28,499 nt of DNA from a virus, in IMG/VR virus record IMGVR_UViG_3300044655_001778, positions 1 through 28,499 of that record. One strand, 5' to 3'. How positions within the stretch are numbered: position 1 is the stretch's first letter; the number at the start of each line of letters is the position of its first letter. Position numbers and translations under genes: made by a program. This document shows positions 11,459 through 18,970 of this stretch, in pieces. The notes under the pieces were generated by a model. The model was not told the DNA's origin and did not search any database. It saw only the letters and a program-made list of their open reading frames with translations.

Positions 11459-11567
11459 CCATAAAAATAGTTGCCTCCCTTTTTGTTTTGAAAATTGCTA
11501 ACAGTCTGTCAGGCCCAAAAACTTGCCAAATAATTTTCCCGCATAATTCTAATTTTTGAATACTCAT
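11421..11567 (-). CDS. Small hypothetical protein (48 aa)
   Basis: Begins MSIQKLELCGKIIWQVFG; the middle reads PDRLLAIFKTKREATIFMDE, and the tail is acidic (HKFFNEDE). The pattern of two beta strands and a helix is that of a small alpha/beta protein. ATG 11567 has GGAGAG six bases upstream and is preferred to the longer start at 11609, which overlaps the preceding gene. Not assigned to a family. It lies second in the minus cluster. Confidence 0.6.
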   Translation of the reverse strand: MSIQKLELCGKIIWQVFGPDRLLAIFKTKREATIFMDENEHKFFNEDE

Positions 11568-11580
11568 GATTGCTCTCCGG

Positions 11581-11862
11581 TTAGTTGCACTCAACGACTT
11601 CGCCGCCAATTTTATTAGCGCAGTCTAGCGCCAATTCATAATCATCCCATTGTTGATTATGAAGGCGGCCAAAGACTTCAACTCCCCATTTGCAGGCAGC
11701 GTTTGCAGCAATATTAGCCGCCACTTTATCAGCACCTAATTGAGCTATGATAGTGTCTGACATCCTGTCAGATGACGAGGCTCTAGCTCTAGCTAAAGGG
11801 CTGTTTGGAGCTCCGACGCCATTGCCAACTGCGTCGTTAAAACTTTCTCTGATGTCTGCCAT
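11581..11862 (-). CDS. Hypothetical protein (93 aa)
   Basis: First gene of the minus cluster, beginning MADIRESFNDAVGNGVGAPN. A Ser/Ala/Arg-rich stretch (SPLARARASSSDRM) is followed by an alanine-rich helix (LGADKVAANIAANAACKWGV) and an acidic end. GGAGAACGAA precedes the ATG, and a promoter is visible upstream. The helical composition gives no clear function. Anti-host or regulatory roles are common for such first genes of inserted phage clusters, but nothing in the sequence proves this. Confidence 0.6.
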   Translation of the reverse strand: MADIRESFNDAVGNGVGAPNSPLARARASSSDRMSDTIIAQLGADKVAANIAANAACKWGVEVFGRLHNQQWDDYELALDCANKIGGEVVECN

Positions 11863-11894
11863 TTCGTTCTCCTTAGTTATTTTTGAATACGGCT

Positions 11895-11927
11895 ATAGTA
11901 TTTCACAGTTATAGTTGTTTGTCTATA
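11895..11927 (-). promoter_or_regulatory. Promoter and possible operator of the minus cluster
   Basis: On the minus strand, TAGACA (11925-11920), a 17-bp spacer and AATACT (11902-11897); TACTAT with 19-bp spacing is an alternative. An inverted repeat TATAG-N8-CTATA (11910-11927) covers the -35 and could bind a regulator such as one of the RHH proteins of the cluster. Confidence 0.5.
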
Positions 11928-11972
11928 CAATCAATTAAAGAAGTGTGATGGGATTAGCAAAACAGACAGGGC

Positions 11973-12000
11973 TTGACTTGTTGCATTAGTATGTGATAAT
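11973..12000 (+). promoter_or_regulatory. Late promoter in front of the packaging genes
   Basis: TTGACT (11973-11978), a 16-bp spacer and GATAAT (11995-12000) with an upstream TG (TGTGATAAT, extended -10). The predicted start falls on or next to ATG 12007. It is divergent from the promoter of the minus cluster. Confidence 0.65.
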
Positions 12001-12006
12001 AGAATC

Positions 12007-12417
12007 ATGGAGAAAACACTTACATATCAAAGAGAAAGGTTTTGCCAGGCTATTGTTAGCGGGAAAAATCAATCAGATGCTTACAGGGAGGCTTATCCAA
12101 AATCGCTGAGCTGGAAGCCAGAAACAGTGTGGAATAACGCATCAAAGCTGATAGCAATTACCGAGGTAATAACTAGGATCGAATCGCTACGATCAGAATT
12201 GGCAAAACAGCAGCTATGGACGCGCGAAGATAGCGTTAAAACGCTAAAAGAAGTCATAAGCGATATAGAAGCCAGACCAAGCGATAAAACTGGAGCAGTA
12301 AAAGAGCTTAATGCGATGCACGGTTACAACGCGCCGATAGTCATAAAACACGAAGTCGAGTGGAATCAACAAGACGAAGAGCGGCTAAAGTTTTTACTGT
12401 CTAAAGCGGGATTATGA
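12007..12417 (+). CDS. terS: Terminase small subunit
   Basis: DNA-recognition subunit of the packaging motor, 136 residues. An N-terminal HTH-like region, YQRERFCQAIVSGKNQSDAY then REAYPKSLSW...ASKL, matches phage terminase small subunits (the F-C-x-x-[IV]-x-x-G-x-x-x-S-D-A-Y-R-x-A-[YF] motif). A central helical oligomerisation region and a charged C terminus that contacts TerL follow. It overlaps TerL by ATGA. No Shine-Dalgarno precedes the ATG, and the promoter -10 ends only six bases before it, so the mRNA appears leaderless. Confidence 0.88.
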   Translation: MEKTLTYQRERFCQAIVSGKNQSDAYREAYPKSLSWKPETVWNNASKLIAITEVITRIESLRSELAKQQLWTREDSVKTLKEVISDIEARPSDKTGAVKELNAMHGYNAPIVIKHEVEWNQQDEERLKFLLSKAGL

Positions 12418-13802
12418 TCGCTGAAAAAAGAGAACTGCTTGAAATGCTAGAGCGTAAAGCGCTTTACGACTCGCAGAATAAAATCAACAGCTACAAACCC
12501 TATCCGAAACAAATCGAATTCCATGCTGCCAGTGCGGCAAAATCAGAGCGTCTGCTAAGAGCTGGGAACCAAAACGGCAAGACCTTTGCCGGTGCGGCTG
12601 ATATGGCTTACCACCTCACGGGCTTATATCCTGAGTGGTGGACGGGTAGGCGATGGAATAGGCCGGTAATGGCCTGGGCCGGGTCAGATACGGGCGAGAC
12701 AACGCGCGATAATCCCCAACGGGCGCTATTTGGGATCGTTGGAGAGATTGGCACAGGCGCTATTCCAGCAAGACTCATTGAACATGCTCAACCAGCCAGG
12801 GGCGTATCTGGCTTGCTTGACTACGCAAAAATACAGCATGTAAGCGGCGGCGTTAGTACGATAAGACTCAAATATTACGAGCAAGGGCGGCAAAAGTGGC
12901 AAGGGCCACCTGTTGATGTGCTTTGGCTTGACGAAGAGCCGCCAGCGGACATATACAGCGAGGCTAAAGCTCGGACAATTGCAACGCGGGGTATTATCAG
13001 CGTTACGTTTACTCCACTGCTGGGTATGACTGATGTGGTTCGCGAGTTTTTGATGACTCCAAACGCTGAGCAGATCGACATTAATATGACTATCGACGAT
13101 GCGTTGCATATCCCCGCTGAAGAGCGGGCGCGAATTATTGCCAGCTTCCCTGCTCACGAACGGGAGGCAAGAACAAAAGGCGTTCCAATCCTGGGTAGTG
13201 GTCGTATATTTCCAGTGTCGGAAGAATCCATTACAGTTGAGCCGTTTACGCTGCCTAAGCACTTTGTACAAATTGCCGGTATTGATTTCGGATGGGATCA
13301 TCCCAGTGCAGCGGCTCGGATAGCGTGGGATAGAGACAGTGACATCATCTATGTAACGCACACTCACAGAGCTAGAGAGCAAACGCCAGTATTGTTTGCC
13401 GGTGCAGTGCGTCACTGGGGGGGCTGGTTGCCTTGGGCGTGGCCGCACGACGGACTACAGCACGACAAAGGCAGCGGCGATCAGCTTATGCAGCAATACA
13501 GGGCACAAGGGCTGAACATGTGCAACGAGCGAGCTACGTTTGATGATGGATCAAACGGCGTAGAGGCCGGGGTTATGGATATGCTAGACAGGATGCAAAC
13601 AGGCAGACTCAAGGTTTTTTCGACGCTTACAGACTGGTTCGACGAGTTCAGGCTGTATCATCGCAAGGACGGTAAGATTGTAAAAGAAGCAGATGATTTA
13701 TTGTCAGCGACTCGTTATGCCATCATGATGAAGCGCTATGCGACAAGGGATAGCGGATCATGGTCGTCAAATCTGAATTATCCCGATTTAGGCTATCGTT
13801 AA
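12414..13802 (+). CDS. terL: Terminase large subunit (packaging ATPase and nuclease)
   Basis: Drives DNA into the prohead and cuts the concatemer. The 462-residue protein has a Walker A variant GNQNGKT (51-57, with the usual final K-T), Walker B VLWLDEE (169-175), the coupling-motif-like SVTFTPLLG (about 196-204), and a C-terminal RNase H-like nuclease with D291 in AGIDFGWDHP and a late DD in EADDLLSATRY. Length and layout fit the Terminase_6-type family common in podoviruses. A headful or cohesive-end mechanism cannot be decided from this alone. Confidence 0.93.
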   Translation: MIAEKRELLEMLERKALYDSQNKINSYKPYPKQIEFHAASAAKSERLLRAGNQNGKTFAGAADMAYHLTGLYPEWWTGRRWNRPVMAWAGSDTGETTRDNPQRALFGIVGEIGTGAIPARLIEHAQPARGVSGLLDYAKIQHVSGGVSTIRLKYYEQGRQKWQGPPVDVLWLDEEPPADIYSEAKARTIATRGIISVTFTPLLGMTDVVREFLMTPNAEQIDINMTIDDALHIPAEERARIIASFPAHEREARTKGVPILGSGRIFPVSEESITVEPFTLPKHFVQIAGIDFGWDHPSAAARIAWDRDSDIIYVTHTHRAREQTPVLFAGAVRHWGGWLPWAWPHDGLQHDKGSGDQLMQQYRAQGLNMCNERATFDDGSNGVEAGVMDMLDRMQTGRLKVFSTLTDWFDEFRLYHRKDGKIVKEADDLLSATRYAIMMKRYATRDSGSWSSNLNYPDLGYR

Positions 13803-13807
13803 AATGC

Positions 13808-13840
13808 TTGACTTTCTAATTTTATGTTACGATATAACAT
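13808..13840 (+). promoter_or_regulatory. Promoter with overlapping palindrome before portal
   Basis: TTGACT (13808-13813) with GATATA at 17 bp or TATAAC (13833-13838) at 19 bp. The -10 lies in a perfect inverted repeat ATGTTA-CGATA-TAACAT (13824-13840), which may be an operator. A start near 13845 would put the first GTC-GAC hairpin at the very 5' end of the mRNA. Confidence 0.45.
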
Positions 13841-13846
13841 AACAAA

Positions 13847-13886
13847 TCGTCGGGAGACGAAGCGACAATTTACTGTCGGGAGACAG
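13847..13886 (+). repeat. Two copies of the GTC-GAC leader hairpin (portal)
   Basis: Copy 1 is TCGTC-GGGA-GACGA (13847-13860). Copy 2 is CTGTC-GGGA-GACAG (13873-13886), ending one base before ATG 13888 and carrying the Shine-Dalgarno GGGAG in its loop. Both are 5-bp stems with a GNRA-type loop. Related copies occur at 16354, 18374 and 26861. Confidence 0.7.
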
Positions 13887-13887
13887 A

Positions 13888-15921
13888 ATGGCAATGACCG
13901 AAGATCAGCTTAAAGCTCTAACGGATATGGAAATCCAGCAGGCGCTTGGCTACAGCAGCTCAGAACTCACTAAACAGCGCCAAAAAGCGCTTGAGTATTA
14001 TTATGCAAAGCCGGTTGGTGATCTAGCACCGTCGTCTATCGATGGTCGCTCTTCTGTTGTTGCTACGGATGTTCTGGACACCGTTGAATGGATGCTGCCA
14101 TCGTTGCTTAAGATGTTTGCAAGCGGTGATAAGGTGGTCGAGTTTGTAGCAAAGTCCGAAGCATACGAGGAACAAGCCGAACACGTGACAGAGTACATTG
14201 GAAATCATGTTTTCCATGTGCAAAATACAGGCTTCCAGGTATTACAGACTTGGTTTAAAGATGCGCTACTCTCGAAAAACGGCATTGTCAAAGTCTGGTG
14301 GGATATTAGACAGGACGAAGCCAGGGAAGAATACAACGGCCTAAGCGATATTGAGTTGTCTATCCTGCTTGATGATCAACACGTTGAACCGATTGAGCAT
14401 AGCGCTATTTTGGACGAGTCAACAGGCGCACAGCTTCACAACATCGCCGTTAAACGTGTTGTTGATAAAGGGTTTTGTCGGATTGAAAACGTTCCTCCTG
14501 AAGAGTTCATTATCTCGAAACGGGCCAAAACGTGCGACGACTCACCTTTTGTCGGCCATCGTTTCCAGCGATCAATCGGTCAGCTCAAAGAATCAGGCTA
14601 TAAAAACATCGATGCATTAAGCAGTGATGATGCTGTGATTGATTCATCCGAAACAACAACACGCAACATATACGACAACACGCAAGTCAACAACGATGGC
14701 GACAACGGCGATCCGTCAAGCCGAATTGTTTGGGTGACTGAGTGCTATCTAAAGGTTGATTATGATGGTGACGGCATACCAGAATATCGGAAAGTCGTTA
14801 GAGCTGGTAATCAAATACTTGAAAATGTCGAGGTAGACGGTCAGCCTTTTGTCTCGTTATGTCCAGTGCCAATCCCACATCAGTTTTTTGGTCTTTCTAT
14901 TGCTGATTTAGCGATGGAATCACAACGCACTAAAACATCACTCATGCGAGCCATGATTGATAACCTGTATCTGTCTGTCAACGGCAGAACATGGGCACTG
15001 GAAGGTCAGGTCAATTTAGACGACTTGCTAACAAGTCGCCCTGGTGGTGTTGTGCGTGTCAAGCAAGCCGGAGCAGTAGGATCCATCCAGGCAGGTGCAG
15101 GGGATTTGCAGGGCGCTATGGCTATGATGGATTATGTGGATCAAGCGAGAGAAAACCGCACAGGATTTACAAGATACAGTCAAGGTGGTGATGCAGACGC
15201 TCTGAATCAGACCGCGACCGGAATGAATATCATCACGAACCGTGCGGATTCTAGAATCGAATTGATAGCTAGAAATTTTGCTGAAACCGGCGTAAGACAG
15301 TTGTTTCTAAAAATGCTGGAATTGGTCAGCAAGTACCAAGACAAAGCAGAGCGTATTAAAGCGACAAAGGGTTGGATTGATATTGACCCTAGAGAATGGA
15401 AAAATCAATTTAATCTGACTGTGAATGTTGGTCTTGGAACTGGCAACAAAGAGCAAATCACACAAAAGCTCAATACGCTATGGCAAGCGATGCAATCAGC
15501 AGCACAGGCCGGAGTAGTGCAGCCAGTCAACATCTACAAGGCCGGTCTAAAACTAGCCGAAACACTTGGATTTCCAGAACCAGAACTGTTTTTTACCGAT
15601 CCGTCTCAATTGCCGCCAAAACAGCAACAAGAAGATCCACAAACATTTACAGCCAAGGCCATGGTTGCTATTGAACAGCAAAAAATGCAACTGGAAGAGC
15701 GAAAAACGGTTGCAAAAATTGCACAAGATGACCGCAAGATTGAGGCCGACATCGAACTAAAGCGCACAGAATTGGCTTTGAAATACGATGCCAAAAAAGA
15801 GCAAATGCTAAACGAATTAATAGGGGGTCAAGTTGTCGCAGGACAATCTAACACAGGAAGCGCAGGCGGCTATATCCCGCCAGCAGCAGGCGGAATGGAT
15901 TTTAGACCACCCGTTGTTTAA
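13888..15921 (+). CDS. Portal protein
   Basis: Forms the dodecameric DNA gate at the capsid vertex. At 677 residues it is the size of P22/SU10-type podovirus portals. Typical features are an N-terminal region with RSSVVATDVLDTVEWMLPSL and LKMFASGDKVVEF, then GIVKVWWD, VPPEEFIISKRA, the wing/stem regions with SLCPVPIPHQFFGLSIADL and TGFTRYSQGGDADALNQTAT, and a long C-terminal helix (about 580-650, rich in Q, K, E) suited to a barrel. GGGAG in the second leader hairpin serves as ribosome binding site. The gene end overlaps the next small gene by 89 bases. Confidence 0.9.
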   Translation: MAMTEDQLKALTDMEIQQALGYSSSELTKQRQKALEYYYAKPVGDLAPSSIDGRSSVVATDVLDTVEWMLPSLLKMFASGDKVVEFVAKSEAYEEQAEHVTEYIGNHVFHVQNTGFQVLQTWFKDALLSKNGIVKVWWDIRQDEAREEYNGLSDIELSILLDDQHVEPIEHSAILDESTGAQLHNIAVKRVVDKGFCRIENVPPEEFIISKRAKTCDDSPFVGHRFQRSIGQLKESGYKNIDALSSDDAVIDSSETTTRNIYDNTQVNNDGDNGDPSSRIVWVTECYLKVDYDGDGIPEYRKVVRAGNQILENVEVDGQPFVSLCPVPIPHQFFGLSIADLAMESQRTKTSLMRAMIDNLYLSVNGRTWALEGQVNLDDLLTSRPGGVVRVKQAGAVGSIQAGAGDLQGAMAMMDYVDQARENRTGFTRYSQGGDADALNQTATGMNIITNRADSRIELIARNFAETGVRQLFLKMLELVSKYQDKAERIKATKGWIDIDPREWKNQFNLTVNVGLGTGNKEQITQKLNTLWQAMQSAAQAGVVQPVNIYKAGLKLAETLGFPEPELFFTDPSQLPPKQQQEDPQTFTAKAMVAIEQQKMQLEERKTVAKIAQDDRKIEADIELKRTELALKYDAKKEQMLNELIGGQVVAGQSNTGSAGGYIPPAAGGMDFRPPVV

Positions 15922-16117
15922 AGAGGCTTTGCAAGAGCTTGAACAGCGATACTTTGAAAAGTGGATTAATCAACCGGATTTAACAAAAGAAGAACGGGAA
16001 GAAATATGGCGAATGGTAAAGGCAATGCAGCACCTCAAGGGGCTGATGAAAGAATACATAGCGAAGGGCCAGCAAGCATATCAAACATTAGCTTTGCTGA
16101 ACTCGCAGATTGGGTAA
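15833..16117 (+). CDS. Hypothetical helical protein next to portal (94 aa, TTG start)
   Basis: Starts at TTG 15833 after GGGGG and runs in another frame through the last 89 bases of the portal gene. The product has AISRQQQAEWILDHPLFKEA, then LEQRYFEKWINQPDLT and EIWRMVKAMQHLKGLMKEYI: a nearly all-helical, charged protein. Small helical proteins of this type (with a Q-A-E-x-I-L-x-H-P-L-F motif) lie next to portal or TerL in many podoviruses; their function is unknown, possibly assembly. Its second half is overlapped by the next gene. Confidence 0.65.
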   Translation: MSQDNLTQEAQAAISRQQQAEWILDHPLFKEALQELEQRYFEKWINQPDLTKEEREEIWRMVKAMQHLKGLMKEYIAKGQQAYQTLALLNSQIG

Positions 16118-16290
16118 AAGATGCCGAAGAGATTAACCCAAATATCAGGATAGTCGAGGTTTCAAGCTCGGATGCCGATACGCCAGAGTCTTTAGTCTTG
16201 CGGTTTTCTCATCCTGTTGTCGTGTCGGGGGTTGATGGTTACACGCTCAACACTGGCGCGTTTGTAGCGTTTGAAAAAGGTGATATATGA
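16006..16290 (+). CDS. Hypothetical protein overlapping its neighbour (94 aa)
   Basis: Starts at ATG 16006 (GGAAG upstream) inside the preceding gene, in a different frame, for an overlap of 112 bases. The part beyond the overlap is convincing protein: NISFAELADWVKDAEEINPN, VVEVSSS-like strands and HPVVVSGVDGYTLNTGAFVA. The predicted fold is a helix followed by beta strands. The N-terminal 40 residues have low complexity, and no later in-frame start was found. Function unknown; likely a minor virion or assembly factor by position. Confidence 0.6.
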   Translation: MANGKGNAAPQGADERIHSEGPASISNISFAELADWVKDAEEINPNIRIVEVSSSDADTPESLVLRFSHPVVVSGVDGYTLNTGAFVAFEKGDI

Positions 16291-16328
16291 AAGGCAAAGG
16301 TAAAGGCGGCGGCGGCAAAAAATGCTAG
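16287..16328 (+). CDS. Putative Gly/Lys micro-peptide (13 aa)
   Basis: ATG 16287 overlaps the previous stop (ATGA) and the frame ends at TAG 16326-16328, giving MKGKGKGGGGKKC. AAAAAGGTG upstream can act as ribosome binding site. Very short Lys/Gly peptides ending in KKC or KC occur near scaffold and capsid genes of several podoviruses, which is why it is listed. It could still be chance. Confidence 0.35.
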   Translation: MKGKGKGGGGKKC

Positions 16329-16353
16329 CCCGTTAAACGATTTTTTAACTCTA

Positions 16354-16368
16354 ATGTCGAGATGACAT
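16354..16368 (+). repeat. GTC-GAC leader hairpin (scaffold gene)
   Basis: ATGTC-GAGAT-GACAT, a 5-bp stem with a 5-base loop, ends 13 bases before ATG 16382; AAGG after it serves as ribosome binding site. Third copy of the motif also found at 13847, 13873, 18374 and 26861. Confidence 0.7.
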
Positions 16369-16381
16369 AAGGCAGAAAACA

Positions 16382-17320
16382 ATGGAATCAGAAGCTACCC
16401 AACCGGGCGCGGAGATTGAGCAAACGGAATCCGGCTCGACCGGAAACGATGACGCGGCGTTATTGTCCGCGTATTTGGCTGAACAAGAGCAAGGCCAGCA
16501 AGGTGAAGTAGACGACAACCCCGAACCTGCTCGGCAAGTTGAAGATGAAACACAAGCGGCTATTGATACATTTTTAGTCAAGATTGACGGTGAAGAAAAG
16601 CAAGTTACACGCGACGAGTTAATCGCTCACTACCAAAAAGGCGAAGCATCCAATAAGCGTTTTGAGGAAGCGGCGGCTATACGGCGTGAGGTTGAGCAAC
16701 GAGCCGCAGTGGTAGCGCAAGAACAAGCGCAACTCAATGAAGCTTTGACACACTATCAGCAACAATTGCAGGGATTGATGCAACAAAATCAACCCGATTG
16801 GCAACGGTTGCTAAACGAAAACCCGCATGAGTATTTGCGGCAAAAAGAACTGTACGAAGCAAGACAAGCGCAATTGCAGCAAGCACAGGCGGCGCAAGCC
16901 TACCTGCAACAGCAGCAAGAGGCCGCATTGTCAGAGCAGATGCAGGCTTATTTGCAACAAGAAAGTGCAAGACTATTACAGATATTGCCGGAATGGAAAG
17001 ACCAGGGGAAATTTCAGGCTGAAAGCAAAGCGATTGTTGATTACATGATTAATAGCGGCTATTCAGAACAGGAAGTCCAAAACCTGAATCAATCCAGAGC
17101 TGAAAATATTGTGTTGGTAAGAAAAGCGATGCTTTACGACCAATTGATAAAAAAAGCATCCGGTGCAACAAAGAAAGTCAGCAGTTTACCGCCAAGAGTA
17201 GAAAGGCCGGGTGTTGTCAGCAATGACTCGCAAGGCGGTCTACTCGACGCTAAAAACAGGCTAGCAAAAACAGGCTCGATTGATGACGCGACTCACGCAT
17301 TTAGCGCATTATTCGGGTAA
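16382..17320 (+). CDS. Capsid scaffolding/assembly protein
   Basis: A 312-residue, acidic, Gln- and Glu-rich protein lying directly before the major capsid gene, the standard position of scaffold. The N-terminal 70 residues are disordered and acidic (TESGSTGNDDAALLSAYLAE). A short ordered segment, FLVKIDGEEKQVTRDELIAHYQKG, is the hallmark of phage assembly proteins of this type. A long coiled coil rich in Q and A (about 95-200) follows, and the C-terminal part is basic. It would template the procapsid and then leave. No protease domain is visible. Confidence 0.82.
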   Translation: MESEATQPGAEIEQTESGSTGNDDAALLSAYLAEQEQGQQGEVDDNPEPARQVEDETQAAIDTFLVKIDGEEKQVTRDELIAHYQKGEASNKRFEEAAAIRREVEQRAAVVAQEQAQLNEALTHYQQQLQGLMQQNQPDWQRLLNENPHEYLRQKELYEARQAQLQQAQAAQAYLQQQQEAALSEQMQAYLQQESARLLQILPEWKDQGKFQAESKAIVDYMINSGYSEQEVQNLNQSRAENIVLVRKAMLYDQLIKKASGATKKVSSLPPRVERPGVVSNDSQGGLLDAKNRLAKTGSIDDATHAFSALFG

Positions 17321-17352
17321 TTAATGACATATAGACCTAAGCAGGTGACAAC

Positions 17353-18336
17353 ATGGCCGCTATAGCCAATACATACCAAACATTCCAAGCAAAGGGTATC
17401 CGCGAAGATTTGTCGGATATTATTTACAAAATTACCCCGACGAAAACCCCGTTTTTGTCGGCCATTCCAAAAGTGAAAGCGTCAAACACGTTTCACGAAT
17501 GGCAAACTCAAGATTTGGCGGCTGTTACGGCTAACGCTCAAATCGAGGGTGACGACGTTTCAACCTATACAGCAGCGACACCTACCGTAAGGCTTGGTAA
17601 CTACACCCAAATTTCAACCAAAAATGTGATCATTTCCGGCACAAACCAAGCTGTAAAGGCGGCTGGCAGAAACAACGAAATGAGTTATCAAATGTCGTTG
17701 AAATCAGCCGAAATCAAGCGCGATATGGAAGGGGCTCTATGTTCTGCGGCTAACGGTGTGGCCGGTGCTGTGTCGAATGCCACCACAACCGCAACCCATG
17801 CCGGGTCATCTTCTGCCGCGCGTTATTTGCGTGGTTTGGAAGGTTGGATTGCAACAAACGTCGATCTTGGCGCTTCCGGTGTTGCTCCTGTTTATACCAT
17901 GGGTTCATGGGCAGCACCGACAGACGGCACTCAACGCGCATTTACAGAAGCGCAGTTGAAAAACGTATTGCAAAAAGCTTATACAGAAGGCGGAGAACCT
18001 GATTTAATCATGGTTGGCCCTGGGCAAAAGCAAACCTTTTCAACCTTCACAGGTGGCAATACCAAGTTTGACAAATCCGAAGATAAAAGCATCACCGCTT
18101 CTGTTGACGTGTATGTGTCCGATTTCGGTACGCTGAAAGTAGTACCAAACCGCTTTCAACGCTCACGCACTGCATTTGTGCTAGAGACTGAAAAATGGGC
18201 ATTGGCGACTTTGCGGCCATTCGATACTGTTGACCTTGGTAAAACAGGTGACGCAGATAAAAAAATGATCGTGGTTGAATACACTCTGGAAGCACGTCAA
18301 GAGAAATCAAGCGGCGCGGTTAAAGACTTGTCTTAA
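17353..18336 (+). CDS. Major capsid protein, SU10 type (DUF5309)
   Basis: A 327-residue HK97-fold subunit of the SU10_MCP family. The diagnostic N-terminal pattern is present: NTYQTFQAKGIREDLSDIIY, KITPTKTPFLSAIPKV, FHEWQTQDL, then TQISTKNVIISGT and the SAEIKRDMEGAL helix. LIMVGPGQKQTFSTF and VDVYVSDFGTLKVVPNR are the P-domain and A-domain strands of such proteins. AGGTGA lies five bases upstream. A terminator follows the stop, which would limit downstream expression relative to capsid. Confidence 0.93.
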   Translation: MAAIANTYQTFQAKGIREDLSDIIYKITPTKTPFLSAIPKVKASNTFHEWQTQDLAAVTANAQIEGDDVSTYTAATPTVRLGNYTQISTKNVIISGTNQAVKAAGRNNEMSYQMSLKSAEIKRDMEGALCSAANGVAGAVSNATTTATHAGSSSAARYLRGLEGWIATNVDLGASGVAPVYTMGSWAAPTDGTQRAFTEAQLKNVLQKAYTEGGEPDLIMVGPGQKQTFSTFTGGNTKFDKSEDKSITASVDVYVSDFGTLKVVPNRFQRSRTAFVLETEKWALATLRPFDTVDLGKTGDADKKMIVVEYTLEARQEKSSGAVKDLS

Positions 18337-18344
18337 TCCTGGGT

Positions 18345-18371
18345 GGGGCGTGTAACAGCGCCCCTTTCTTT
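18345..18371 (+). terminator. Terminator after the capsid gene
   Basis: GGGGCG (18345-18350) and CGCCCC (18359-18364) form a stem with an 8-base loop, followed by TTTCTTT. It starts nine bases after the capsid stop. The tail gene leader hairpin follows immediately, so read-through or a fresh start must supply downstream genes. Confidence 0.7.
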
Positions 18372-18373
18372 AC

Positions 18374-18388
18374 ACGTCGAGAGGACGT
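18374..18388 (+). repeat. GTC-GAC leader hairpin (post-capsid gene)
   Basis: ACGTC-GAGAG-GACGT, a 5-bp stem, ends one base before ATG 18390 and contains the Shine-Dalgarno GAGAGG in its loop and first 3' stem base. Fourth copy of the motif. Confidence 0.7.
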
Positions 18389-18389
18389 T

Positions 18390-18683
18390 ATGGACGAAGC
18401 AATACAAATTCAGGCGGCTGGGGTATCGATTACAACCAGCGGCACATCAGCCAGTCAGGCCATACCCAATGACTCAAGCGGTAGAAAAGCGCGTTATGTG
18501 CGCGTGGCTTGTACAGCATTGGCGTTTATCAAGTTCGGTGCTTCCGGTGTAGCGGCAACATCAAGCAATATTCTAATCATGCCAGGTGAAGCTGAAATAT
18601 TCATCGTGAGCGGCAATACCCATATTGCAGCCATACAACAAGCGGCAGCAGGCGTAGTCAATGTTACGCCAATAGAGGCTTAA
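18390..18683 (+). CDS. Small virion-associated hypothetical protein (97 aa)
   Basis: The protein starts MDEAIQIQAAGVSITTSGTS and is almost all beta: KARYVRVACTALAFIKFG, SNILIMPGEAEIFIV, THIAAIQQAAAGVVNV. The pattern of strands ending in an I-A-x-I-Q-x-A-A-x-G-V-V-N motif recurs in small proteins that follow the capsid gene in podoviruses, possibly capsid decoration or head-completion proteins. That function is inferred from position only. It is preceded by a leader hairpin that holds its ribosome binding site. Confidence 0.65.
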   Translation: MDEAIQIQAAGVSITTSGTSASQAIPNDSSGRKARYVRVACTALAFIKFGASGVAATSSNILIMPGEAEIFIVSGNTHIAAIQQAAAGVVNVTPIEA

Positions 18684-18685
18684 TT

Positions 18686-18970
18686 ATGGACATGCAAACA
18701 CAGCACTACATACAGGATGATTTGTTAGTCGTCCAATCTATGCAAGATTGCCAGCCTATTTTAGACAGTTGCAAAGCACGAGCTGATGCAGGGGCCACAG
18801 GTAGCAAAGACGTTAAACACGCAGCGAGCTTTCCCATGGCTGTTATTGAGTCGTATTGCAACCGGCTAAACATCACTTTTCAAGAGTGGCTGCAAAACGA
18901 CAAACACATAAAATCCATGCTCAACGATAAAGACTTGAGCGGGTTTAGAATCTGGCAGGGGGCGGTATGA
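18686..18970 (+). CDS. Hypothetical structural-module protein (94 aa)
   Basis: The frame begins MDMQTQHYIQDDLLVVQSMQ; a helical middle includes DCQPILDSCKARA, then HAASFPMAVIESYCNRLNIT and FQEWLQNDKHIKSMLNDKDL, ending in FRIWQGAV. The I-E-x-Y-C-N-x-x-x-I-T-F...ML-N-D...FRIW pattern is familiar from podovirus structural modules, but I know of no demonstrated function. It overlaps the next gene by four bases (ATGA), as in a coupled pair. Confidence 0.65.
   Translation: MDMQTQHYIQDDLLVVQSMQDCQPILDSCKARADAGATGSKDVKHAASFPMAVIESYCNRLNITFQEWLQNDKHIKSMLNDKDLSGFRIWQGAV

Noticed and set aside
12726-13448. 240-residue minus-strand frame opposite TerL
   Set aside because: Antisense shadow of the terminase; Arg/Ser/Pro-rich nonsense composition and no promoter or ribosome binding site.
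16200-16325. Gly/Lys codon run and GGC repeats before the scaffold considered as simple repeat
   Set aside because: Too short to be a meaningful DNA repeat; it is explained by the micro-peptide frame and leader.
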